From NCBI GenBank assembly GCA_026418115.1, contig JAOABY010000004.1, positions 1 through 64,000 on the forward strand: DNA of 64,000 nt, written 5' to 3'. The notes below the pieces were generated by a model. It was not told where the DNA came from. It did no database searches and saw nothing but the letters and a program-made list of their open reading frames with translations. The translations under genes were made by a program, and so were the position numbers. Below are positions 57,522-64,000 of the stretch, piece by piece; the first letter of the stretch is position 1; each line of letters opens with the position of its first letter. Source of the stretch: Spirochaetaceae bacterium (lineage in GTDB: Bacteria > Spirochaetota > Spirochaetia > Treponematales > Rectinemataceae).

Positions 57522-58931
57522 TTACTGTACGAGAAGCAGCTGGATATCGCACACATTCGTTCCTGTGGGTCCGGTACGGAACAACGCCCCTGTCTTGTCA
57601 AAAAAAGCATAGGAATCGTTTTCGGCAAGAAATACCTCAGGGTCAAGTCCCAGCTCGTCTGCCCGTCGAAGCACGTTGGTATCTGCAAAAGCCCCTGCAG
57701 CATCAGTCGGGCCATCATTGCCATCCGTTCCTGCTGACAGGAACAGGACACGATCGCCGAGATCCCGGATCTCAGCAGGAAACTTGCGCATTGCTGCTAG
57801 AAACGCCAGCGCCATCTCCTGATTGCGCCCTCCCTTGCCTTTTCCTTTCAGCGTAACGGTCGTCTCCCCGCCGGCGATCACGCAGAGCGGCGCAGCATGT
57901 GGAATGCCGTGGATCAGTATGTCACCTGTCATGCTAGCGAAGACCTTGGCTATTTCCCTTGCTTCTCCCTGCAGACGGGTACCCAGCACCAGCGTGGCAA
58001 ATCCCTGCCGCTGCGCTTCCCGTTCCGCCTCCATGATCGCATGATAATTGGTCCCTACGAGTACAGTCCTGAAGGAGCGAAAAAGCGGATCCTCCGGCTT
58101 GGGCGTTTCCGGGATGCTGCCCGCCAGACCGAGCTCGACGCGCTGCTGCACGGCAGCCGGCAAGGATTCCATGAGCCTGTAGTGCTGAAAGATGCGATGC
58201 ACATCATGCCAGGTGCTGCGATCAGCCACAGTTGGCCCCGATGCAATGACGTCGAGATCATCCCCGACGACATCCGACAGCACGAGCGCAAGGCCTTCAG
58301 CTGGATAGAAGGCTCTGGCCAGCTGCCCACCCTTGATTGCCGACAGATGTTTCCTCACCGTGTTGATTTCGTGAATCGATGCACCACAGCCAAGCAGCAG
58401 CTTGGTCACTGCGGCTTTTTCTTCTGCGGAAATTCCTTCCGCAGGACAGCTTGCCAGCGCACTGCCTCCCCCTGATAGCAGCACAAGCGCAAGCGTACGC
58501 AGGTTCTGCCGCTGTTTCTCGGCTGCTCGCCTTGCCAGCGCAAGCAGCTCTCTGCCTGCCTGATTGGAGCGAAGATCAGGAACCGGATGCCCCGCCCGCA
58601 GCACTCGAATCTGTGGCCATGCCGCAAGATCAGATGCGGCTTCCTCATCGGAATGGAGCTCACCTTCCATGGCCTTCGTTACCACAAGTCCTTCTGCAAT
58701 CCTGTTACCAAGCATCGAGAGCAGGTTTTCAGCCATGGGAACCGCAGCCTTGCCGATCGAAATCAGTACGATGTATTGATACCGGTCGATTTCGTACTCA
58801 AGTGTTGTCTGGCCCTCTCGAACCTGGAGCACGCTTCCATCCCACGCAAGGCTCCATGACAGCAGGCGCTCGGGCCTTACCCGATCAACCGCTGCGCTGA
58901 AGATGGCTTTTGCTGCAGCACGAAGTTCCAT
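57522..58931 (-). CDS. Glycerate 2-kinase, type 2 (MOFRL family)
   Basis: This cytosolic kinase phosphorylates D-glycerate to 2-phosphoglycerate, linking glycerate, glycolate or serine breakdown to glycolysis. The 469-residue protein has LVLLSGGGSALASCPAEGIS, LSDVVGDDLDVIASGPTVAD and the C-terminal MOFRL segment with GGETTVTLKGKGKGGRNQEM and FLSAGTDGNDGPTDAAGA. The ATG at 58931 follows GGGGGAG; the track adds 56 residues. Such proteins are sometimes labelled hydroxypyruvate reductase in error. A decayed GntR regulator lies upstream. Confidence 0.9.
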   Translation of the reverse strand: MELRAAAKAIFSAAVDRVRPERLLSWSLAWDGSVLQVREGQTTLEYEIDRYQYIVLISIGKAAVPMAENLLSMLGNRIAEGLVVTKAMEGELHSDEEAASDLAAWPQIRVLRAGHPVPDLRSNQAGRELLALARRAAEKQRQNLRTLALVLLSGGGSALASCPAEGISAEEKAAVTKLLLGCGASIHEINTVRKHLSAIKGGQLARAFYPAEGLALVLSDVVGDDLDVIASGPTVADRSTWHDVHRIFQHYRLMESLPAAVQQRVELGLAGSIPETPKPEDPLFRSFRTVLVGTNYHAIMEAEREAQRQGFATLVLGTRLQGEAREIAKVFASMTGDILIHGIPHAAPLCVIAGGETTVTLKGKGKGGRNQEMALAFLAAMRKFPAEIRDLGDRVLFLSAGTDGNDGPTDAAGAFADTNVLRRADELGLDPEVFLAENDSYAFFDKTGALFRTGPTGTNVCDIQLLLVQ

Positions 58932-59066
58932 GATGTCTCCCCCTTTGCGTACTTCGGAGGCATTTGCAGCATGCTGCTGCCATATGCGCCTCTCGTATTC
59001 CTCTCTCCATGCTCTGCCGGAAAACAAGTCAGCATTTTTCAGCAAAAAGAGACTGCACACATAAAA

Positions 59067-59095
59067 TTGACGATCCGAATAATTCCCTCTACAGT
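59067..59095 (+). promoter_or_regulatory. Promoter of the decayed GntR regulator
   Basis: TTGACG is followed after 17 bases by TACAGT, pointing toward the regulator remnant. Transcription would start near 59102. Confidence 0.6.
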
Positions 59096-59105
59096 ACACC
59101 GCACA

Positions 59106-59125
59106 TCAGATGTTTGACAATCTGA
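59106..59125. promoter_or_regulatory. Operator-like inverted repeat before the GntR remnant
   Basis: TCAGAT and ATCTGA flank an eight-base spacer between the promoter and the GTG at 59127. The arrangement suits autoregulation by a dimeric GntR-type repressor. Confidence 0.4.
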
Positions 59126-59126
59126 A

Positions 59127-59478
59127 GTGAAAAAGGAAGCTAGCTGGCATTAATGAAGCAACCCAGTTTTTCTACCAGATCGTAGAAGAAATCCTGCGAA
59201 GCATTCAGATGGAGAATCCCAAACCAGGCGATCGCTTTCATTCCGAGCAGCAACTCTGTGCAATGCTGGGAGTCAGCTGTTCCTCAATCCGGGAAGCATT
59301 GGGATCGCCTGAAACAATGGGCTGGAGAACAATCTGTCAGAGGTAAGGCATGTTCATTGCCTCTACCGATGCTGTATCGCAGGCTGCACTCAGGGCAAGT
59401 ACCAGCGATATCAAGGATCTGGATCATATCTGTGCTGAATTTCCCAGCACACCCAGCGCCGTGATACCTCGGCATTAA
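59127..59478 (+). pseudogene. Decayed GntR/FadR-type transcription regulator
   Basis: The frame through 59173 reads YQIVEEILRSI, then PGDRFHSEQQLCAMLGVSCS and SSIREALG, a GntR winged helix-turn-helix. It has no usable start: the GTG at 59127 is out of frame with it, so a frameshift lies near residue 8. A TAA at 59344 interrupts the frame, which then continues to a second stop at 59476 with ALRASTSDIKDLDHICAEF, resembling the start of a FadR-type ligand domain. The rest of that domain is missing. It probably once controlled the adjacent glycerate kinase gene. Confidence 0.75.
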
Positions 59479-59529
59479 TTACATCAGAGCACTATGCTAC
59501 AGCAATGAAGGACGATGGCTTTCATGCAG

Positions 59530-59557
59530 AAAAGGGCAGGCCTTTGCAGGCCTGCCC
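59530..59557 (-). terminator. Intrinsic terminator after the rubredoxin gene
   Basis: GGGCAGGCCT and AGGCCTGCCC form a ten-pair stem around four bases, followed on the minus strand by CTTTTCTG, 36 bases after the rubredoxin stop. Confidence 0.82.
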
Positions 59558-59592
59558 ATGTGCGCAACGAGTCTCAAGCAGCCTCGAGCTGC

Positions 59593-59754
59593 TCAATCCA
59601 TCGGCGAGAACGAATCCTTGCTGGCGCCACACATCGGGCAGACCCAGTCGTCGGGAAGTTTTTCGAAGGGGGTTCCAGCAGGAATCTTGCCATCGGGATC
59701 ACCTTCCGCAGGGTCATAAATGTAGCCGCAGACATCGCATACGTACTTCTTCAT
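59593..59754 (-). CDS. Rubredoxin
   Basis: This 53-residue electron carrier is not in the ORF track in this frame. It starts [20 protein letters not shown] and has the second knuckle [12 protein letters not shown], so the four cysteines of the iron site are complete. It is the last of three genes and probably feeds electrons to the desulfoferrodoxin and rubrerythrin upstream. Confidence 0.96.
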   Translation of the reverse strand: MKKYVCDVCGYIYDPAEGDPDGKIPAGTPFEKLPDDWVCPMCGASKDSFSPMD

Positions 59755-59799
59755 GAAACGCTCCTTTCCTTATGATTCTGATACGGATTGTCCCGTCTA

Positions 59800-60174
59800 T
59801 CATGCCTTCCACAGACCGTGGAGATTGCAGTATTCGCGTGCCGATACCTTCTCTGCCTTGACTGCAAAGAACGCTTTTGGTTCCTGTCCCGGTGCGAGGA
59901 ATGCCCTGTAGGAAACACCGTCCGCAATCAGTTCGATCCATTCAATGTAGTGCTTCTCTTCCATAGGATGCGGCACTGCACCTACCTTGACCCACCACCC
60001 TTCTGCTGTCTTCTCAAGGACAGGAACATGCTTCTCTTTTGCGGCATCGACAGTGTTCTCGGTAATGAGCACCATGGGTTCGCCACAGCACACCAGCTCA
60101 CCTGCTCCTGCATGCAGTACCTCTACAATATTGCCGCACTTCAAGCACTTGTAGATCTGTTTTACCTGCGTCAT
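59800..60174 (-). CDS. Desulfoferrodoxin (superoxide reductase)
   Basis: This enzyme reduces superoxide to hydrogen peroxide in the cytosol without making oxygen. The 124-residue protein has the N-terminal desulforedoxin site (YKCLKCG and VCCGEPM) and the superoxide-reductase site with [24 protein letters not shown] and the C-terminal [12 protein letters not shown]. It is therefore the two-iron class. It lies 18 bases after the rubrerythrin gene. Confidence 0.95.
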   Translation of the reverse strand: MTQVKQIYKCLKCGNIVEVLHAGAGELVCCGEPMVLITENTVDAAKEKHVPVLEKTAEGWWVKVGAVPHPMEEKHYIEWIELIADGVSYRAFLAPGQEPKAFFAVKAEKVSAREYCNLHGLWKA

Positions 60175-60192
60175 GGTGAAACCTCCTGCTTT

Positions 60193-60768
60193 CTACCAGT
60201 TCTCGCCCAGAAGTTCGAAATATCCCTGCGGATGTGCACAGGCAGGGCATGCCTTGGGTGGCTCAGTCCCTTCAAACAGATAACCACAGTTCAGGCATCG
60301 CCAGACCACGGGCTCCTCACGTTTGAAGACACGGCCGGCATCGATGTTGGCCATGAAGCCTTCGTACCGTTTGGCATGCTGTTTTTCTGCAACGGCGATA
60401 GCCTCGAATACTGTAGCAATGGCCTCAAATCCTTCCTGACGGGCAACCTTGGCAAATTCCGGATACATTGTCTGCCATTCGTAATTCTCGCCGCCAGCTG
60501 CCTCCTGAAGGTTTTCTCTTGTCGTGCCTATGACGCCGGCAGGAAATTCAGCCGTGATGGTGGCCGTACCTCCCTCAAGGAACTTGAAGAGCCTTTTTGC
60601 ATGCTCTTTCTCCTGATTGGCGGTCTCCTCGAATACGAGCGAAATCTGGATATAACCTTCCTCTTTGGCTTTTGATGCAAAGTAGGTATAGCGATTGCGC
60701 GCCTGGGACTCTCCAGCAAATGCAGTGAGAAGGTTCACCTCGGTTTTCGTGCCTTTGAGACTTTTCAC
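60193..60768 (-). CDS. Rubrerythrin
   Basis: Rubrerythrin reduces hydrogen peroxide to water in anaerobes. The 191-residue protein has the di-iron helices (FAGESQARNRYTYFASKAKE and FEETANQEKEHAKRLFKFLE, then FEAIAVAEKQHAKRYEGFMA) and a C-terminal rubredoxin-like site (CLNCGYLFEG and CPACAHPQGYF). The start is GTG after AAGGAGG. It has a good promoter and heads the rubrerythrin, desulfoferrodoxin and rubredoxin operon. Confidence 0.96.
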   Translation of the reverse strand: MKSLKGTKTEVNLLTAFAGESQARNRYTYFASKAKEEGYIQISLVFEETANQEKEHAKRLFKFLEGGTATITAEFPAGVIGTTRENLQEAAGGENYEWQTMYPEFAKVARQEGFEAIATVFEAIAVAEKQHAKRYEGFMANIDAGRVFKREEPVVWRCLNCGYLFEGTEPPKACPACAHPQGYFELLGENW

Positions 60769-60800
60769 GATGCCCTCCTTTTCAATGTACTCTCGTGTTG

Positions 60801-60829
60801 ATTATAGGCGAGCAGTACTGCCAGGTAAA
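60801..60829 (-). promoter_or_regulatory. Promoter of the rubrerythrin operon
   Basis: On the minus strand TTTACC is followed after 17 bases by a consensus TATAAT, with the start near 60794 and a leader of about 26 bases. I see no clear Per- or Fur-type box. Confidence 0.75.
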
Positions 60830-60928
60830 GAGCAGTTTCATTCTCATGGTGATACCTCAGTCATGTGTGTTTTTGAAGCAGAGCACGGCTCGCCAGCGTC
60901 ATGCCTTCAGGAGGCAAGAGAAGCATTC

Positions 60929-61636
60929 ATGAGCATGCTGCAGGTTTCAGAAATTGCAAATATCGAGGAGGAGAACAGCTTTTCAGTAGATGTGCGGGAG
61001 AGGATGATCCGGTTCGGCAGTTCTGCGGTTTCCGATCTCGATCTCATCATAGCAATTCTGGGCAGTGGCATACCAGGAAGACCGGTACGCAGGCTTGCAC
61101 GCGAGGTGCTCGGGCTGGTGAGCGAAGGCAAGACACCTCTCGATCTGAGAACGCTGAGCGCCATTTCAGGTATGGGAGATGCCAAGAGTTGCGCGATCGC
61201 GGCTGCGCTCGAACTGGGAAGACGCCTCTATGGCGCGCACGGCAAACAGATCACCTGTCCCCGGGACATGTATCCTCTTCTGCTGCACTTTGCGGACCGC
61301 AAACATGAGCATTTCATTGTGATTTCTCTGAATGGTGCGCATGAAGTTCATGCAATCCGTGAGGTTTCCAAAGGACTCATCAACAGAACCATGGTACATA
61401 GTCGAGAAGTCTTCGCAGATCCAATTACTGACCGTGCCTGTGCCATCATCGTTGCCCACAATCACCCCAGCGGGAATCTCGAGCCCAGCCAGGAGGATCT
61501 GGATATTACCCAAAGACTCAGACAATCAGGCGAAATTCTTGGCATACCGGTGCTCGATCACCTCATTTTCTCGGATTCGGGCTTCTTCAGTTTTGCAGAG
61601 CATGGTCTTATCGGCTATTCGTCAGGCGTGCACTGA
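60929..61636 (+). CDS. radC: RadC family JAMM-domain protein
   Basis: The 235-residue protein has an N-terminal helix-hairpin-helix domain (RERMIRFGSSAVSDLDLIIA) and a C-terminal MPN/JAMM metalloprotease-like domain with the motif HNHPSGNLEPSQEDLDIT and an upstream HEHFIVISLNG glutamate. Its cellular role is not settled; a DNA-repair function was once claimed. The ATG at 60929 gives a family-like N-terminus; an AGGAGG lies 14 bases upstream, which is long. The ATG at 60863 is an alternative with 22 more residues. Confidence 0.88.
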   Translation: MSMLQVSEIANIEEENSFSVDVRERMIRFGSSAVSDLDLIIAILGSGIPGRPVRRLAREVLGLVSEGKTPLDLRTLSAISGMGDAKSCAIAAALELGRRLYGAHGKQITCPRDMYPLLLHFADRKHEHFIVISLNGAHEVHAIREVSKGLINRTMVHSREVFADPITDRACAIIVAHNHPSGNLEPSQEDLDITQRLRQSGEILGIPVLDHLIFSDSGFFSFAEHGLIGYSSGVH

Positions 61637-61644
61637 TCATTCCC

Positions 61645-61679
61645 CAAAAAAAGACGGCAGCCTCCGCGACTGCCGTCTT
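61645..61679 (-). terminator. Intrinsic terminator of the SPT-like gene
   Basis: AAGACGGCAG pairs with CTGCCGTCTT around a nine-base loop and is followed on the minus strand by seven T residues. It may also stop radC transcripts coming from the other side. Confidence 0.85.
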
Positions 61680-61771
61680 CAGCTCCATCTCTGCTGTTCT
61701 GGCATTCCATTCCAACGGAGATGCCAGCGTCATCAAAGCCGCCATTACTGGAAAGGCATGAACCTTCAGCT

Positions 61772-62950
61772 TCAGATAATGCCGTACTTCTTGCCAACCT
61801 TTTCAAAAATATCGAGTGCGCGCTGCAACTGATCTTTCGTATGGGTCGCCATGTAGGAGGTTCTCAGCAGCGCCATGCCTTCCGGAACCGCAGGGGTTAC
61901 TACAGGATTGCAGTAGACACCTCCTTCGAAGAGATCTTTCCAGAACCGGAAGCACTGCTCGCTGTCCCCGATGATGACGGGGATGATCGGCGTTTCGGTT
62001 TTGCCGATATTAAAGCCCAGTTCGCGGAAGCCCTTCATCATGAAGTGCGCATTCTCCCACAGGCGCTCGACATGTTCCGGCTCGGTCTCCATGACATCGA
62101 GCGCTGCAAGGGCTGCCATGGCGTTGGGAGCTGGCAATGAAGCTGAGAAGATGAAGGAACGAGCCGTGTGCTTGATGTAATTGATGACATCCTTGTCACC
62201 CGCCACAAATCCACCAAGTGAAGCAAAACTCTTGGAGAAGGTTCCCATGATGAGATCTACCTTGTCGGTGAGACCGAAATGCCAGGCCGTGCCGCGACCG
62301 CCACCCAACACACCGAGGGAGTGTGCATCATCGACGTACAGACGGGCGCCATAGCGCTGACAGATATCCACCAGCCTCGGCAGGTCGACGATGTCACCTC
62401 CCATGGAGAATACACCATCCACGACGACGAGCACGCCCGATTCCTGCGGTATCTTCTGGAGAATGCGCTCGAGCTGATCAAGGTCACCATGGACATAACG
62501 CTTCATCTCTCCCATTCCGAGACGGCAGCCATCCACGATGGAGGCGTGATCTTCCTTGTCAATCACTACCACATCATTGCGACCGATAAGAGCGGAAATA
62601 GCGCCGAGATTGGCCTGCATTCCTGTTGAAAACACGAGCGCGGCATCCTTGCCGACAAAGGCTGCGAGCCGGGCTTCAAGCTCATGATGCAGACTGAGGG
62701 TGCCATTGAGGAATCGGCTGCCGGTACAGGATGGGCCGAACTCCTCGAGTCCTTTTCTGGCAGCTTCTCTGACTTTGGGATGCATGGTCAGGCCGAGATA
62801 ATTGTTTGACCCGATCATGATCAATCTGCGGCCATGGAACACCGCCTCGGTTCCTTCCAGGCCGTCAAGCGGCTGAAAATAGGGATAGATCCCTTTTTCG
62901 ATTGCCTGCTTGTCGAGATCATACTCAAAACACTTCTTAAAAATGTCCAT
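61772..62950 (-). CDS. PLP-dependent alpha-oxoamine synthase, serine palmitoyltransferase-like
   Basis: Members of this family condense an amino acid with an acyl-CoA. The 392-residue protein has GSNNYLGLTMHPKVREAARK, GSRFLNGTLSLHHELEARLA, DHASIVDGCRLG, VDDAHSLGVLG and the PLP lysine in MGTFSKSFASLGGF. From memory it resembles bacterial serine palmitoyltransferase more than KBL (threonine breakdown) or BioF (biotin), but those remain possible. Two ATGs follow GGAGG; I use the second, at 62950, for spacing. No other sphingolipid or biotin gene is near. Confidence 0.75.
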   Translation of the reverse strand: MDIFKKCFEYDLDKQAIEKGIYPYFQPLDGLEGTEAVFHGRRLIMIGSNNYLGLTMHPKVREAARKGLEEFGPSCTGSRFLNGTLSLHHELEARLAAFVGKDAALVFSTGMQANLGAISALIGRNDVVVIDKEDHASIVDGCRLGMGEMKRYVHGDLDQLERILQKIPQESGVLVVVDGVFSMGGDIVDLPRLVDICQRYGARLYVDDAHSLGVLGGGRGTAWHFGLTDKVDLIMGTFSKSFASLGGFVAGDKDVINYIKHTARSFIFSASLPAPNAMAALAALDVMETEPEHVERLWENAHFMMKGFRELGFNIGKTETPIIPVIIGDSEQCFRFWKDLFEGGVYCNPVVTPAVPEGMALLRTSYMATHTKDQLQRALDIFEKVGKKYGII

Positions 62951-63098
62951 CATGGACCTCCGGTCCGTTGCGAATGCTTTTCGCAACGGAGAGTGTCGCG
63001 CAGCTCAGTGCGCGAAGCGCACCGGTCGTGCATCGAACCGGTGCCGCTGGCATGATTGTACTTGCGCCTGACAGAGAAGGTCAATTATCGAGTATAGA

Positions 63099-63878
63099 TC
63101 AGCGCTTCCTTGAGGAATTATGAAATGGTTTTAGGGTGAAGAGCTGCGTCATGACTGAGGTCAGATTCTTTCTTTTCCCTGATCTTCGTTCATTCTCACC
63201 AGCTCTGCCCGAGAACGCAAAGACATCGCTCTCGCTGCCGGTAACAAGGAGCACATCGCCGACTCTGAAGCGATAATCCGTGGTGATGTCAATGAACACA
63301 CCGTTCCTGTCCTCATCTCCGGCTGGAGCATCGCCGGCAGGTCGAACCGCCACCACGTTGACATGGTATCTGGATCGAAGGTTCGCCTCAATGACGGTGC
63401 GTCCGGCAAGAAATGATGGCAACAGGACTTCTGCCATAACCAGATGTTCGCTGATCGGCATGTAATTGAGCAGCGATCTCGAAAGCACCAGTGGCGCGAT
63501 ACGCGAGGCAGCTTCCTTCGCTGCATTGACCACTCGTGTGGCACCGGCCAGTCTCAGCAATTCCTCATACTCCTCCGAATCAGATCGTGCAATGATCTCA
63601 GGCACGCCAAGCTTTTTTAGCCGATGCACCACAAGGAGCGTCGCCTCGCTCTGCATCTCGATATCTACCACAGCGACATCGACCGGCTCCTGAAAAACCC
63701 TGTGAAAGGCTTCTTCGTCCAGCGGGTCGAACACAAAGGCCGTGAGTACAAGTTCCTTGATTTTTTCAATGCGTACAGGATCAGGGTCTGCAGCCAGGAT
63801 CTGGTCAGTCACCTCGGCAATTTTCTCAAGCATTGTCATGCCAAATGCACCTAGTCCTATGACTGCGTACTGTTTCAT
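63099..63878 (-). CDS. ktrA: KtrA/TrkA-type potassium uptake regulatory subunit
   Basis: This cytosolic gating ring subunit binds nucleotide and controls the KtrB potassium channel. The 259-residue protein has the RCK-N nucleotide fold (KQYAVIGLGAFGMTMLEKIA), DVAVVDIEMQSEATLLVV, and a C-terminal RCK-C domain followed by a basic tail of about 35 residues. The ATG at 63878 has AGGAG eight bases upstream; an ATG two codons earlier is possible. It lies 25 bases after the KtrB-like gene. Confidence 0.87.
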   Translation of the reverse strand: MKQYAVIGLGAFGMTMLEKIAEVTDQILAADPDPVRIEKIKELVLTAFVFDPLDEEAFHRVFQEPVDVAVVDIEMQSEATLLVVHRLKKLGVPEIIARSDSEEYEELLRLAGATRVVNAAKEAASRIAPLVLSRSLLNYMPISEHLVMAEVLLPSFLAGRTVIEANLRSRYHVNVVAVRPAGDAPAGDEDRNGVFIDITTDYRFRVGDVLLVTGSESDVFAFSGRAGENERRSGKRKNLTSVMTQLFTLKPFHNSSRKR

Positions 63879-63903
63879 CGCCATATCTCCTCTTCTCCTG
63901 CCG

Positions 63904-64000
63904 TCACAGCATGACCTCTGCTGTTGGAACATCGATGGCCGCGATTTCATCTCTGACCGCGGGGAGCGCCATCGAGAAAAATCCCACCCTTCCAATGAAC
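63904..64000 (-). CDS. ktrB: KtrB/TrkH-type potassium channel subunit, C-terminal end only
   Basis: Only the last 31 residues are in the window. The minus-strand frame reads FIGRVGFFSMALPAVRDEIA and ends with TGA at 63904. The MFIGRxG segment followed by a hydrophobic stretch is typical of the last membrane helix of KtrB/TrkH proteins. The gene continues beyond base 64000, and its place directly upstream of ktrA supports the call. Confidence 0.75.
   Translation of the reverse strand, partial: FIGRVGFFSMALPAVRDEIAAIDVPTAEVML

Larger units (their letters stand above)
58932..59126. other. Intergenic leader region with palindrome
   Basis: This 195-base stretch lies between the glycerate kinase start and the GntR remnant. 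It holds the palindrome GCAGCATGCTGC (58966-58977) in the kinase leader and the promoter and repeat described separately. I see no further gene, and no clear promoter for the kinase itself. Confidence 0.5.

Noticed and set aside
57522-58931. Hydroxypyruvate reductase annotation
   Set aside because: The GGGSALASCP and MOFRL segments fit type-2 glycerate kinase; no NAD-binding Rossmann motif is present.

Overview
This window looks like a chromosomal segment of a moderately GC-rich, anaerobic or microaerophilic bacterium, most likely a spirochaete of the Treponema/Spirochaeta type. That is an inference. It rests on the continuous tRNA-Thr/rpmG/tRNA-Trp/secE/nusG/rplKAJL/rpoBC/rpsLG/EF-G/tuf/S10-spc-alpha gene order, on secY being followed directly by rpmJ (no adk, map or infA between them), and on a rubrerythrin/desulfoferrodoxin/rubredoxin cluster. 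I see no insertion sequence, prophage, CRISPR array, rRNA operon or replication origin. Almost every base is in, or next to, a recognisable chromosomal gene.

Layout. Bases 1-5317 (+) carry the end of hutH, a 1155-residue protein that I read as a PPi-type phosphoenolpyruvate carboxykinase, and hutI. A RarD-like permease (-) follows, then a branched-chain amino-acid ABC transporter, livJ-livH-livM-livG-livF (+, 6469-11074), with a hairpin separating the binding-protein gene from the rest. Bases 11163-41486 are one uninterrupted minus-strand block of translation and transcription genes. In transcription order it holds tRNA-Thr, rpmG, tRNA-Trp, secE, nusG, the L11/L10 ribosomal genes, rpoB, rpoC, rpsL, rpsG, a divergent EF-G homologue, tuf, the S10, spc and alpha gene sets, and finally a 56-residue zinc-ribbon protein that is missing from the ORF track.

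Bases 41531-57413 hold housekeeping and accessory genes on both strands: murJ, a Cof-type phosphatase, a VanY-like peptidase, a uracil-DNA-glycosylase-like protein, a NYN-LOTUS protein, a TPR protein, a lipoprotein nuclease, clpP, a tlpA-ccdA redox pair, a gate-domain membrane protein, malQ, radA, a RlmI-like methyltransferase and one small orphan. Bases 57522-64000 hold a type-2 glycerate kinase beside a decayed GntR regulator, the oxygen-defence trio, radC, a serine-palmitoyltransferase-like enzyme, and a KtrA/KtrB potassium-uptake pair that runs off the right edge.

The transport and catabolic genes (hut, liv, glycerate, malQ) suggest a fermenter of amino acids and carbohydrates. Points most worth a second look are the PPi-PEPCK inside the hut cluster, the divergent EF-G at the fusA position, several Shine-Dalgarno-less starts with a promoter -10 box placed so that the mRNA would be leaderless, the small zinc-ribbon protein ending the ribosomal cluster, structured leaders of rpsL and rplK, and the GntR pseudogene that keeps its promoter and operator-like repeat. 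All functions are inferred from sequence alone; no database search was run.
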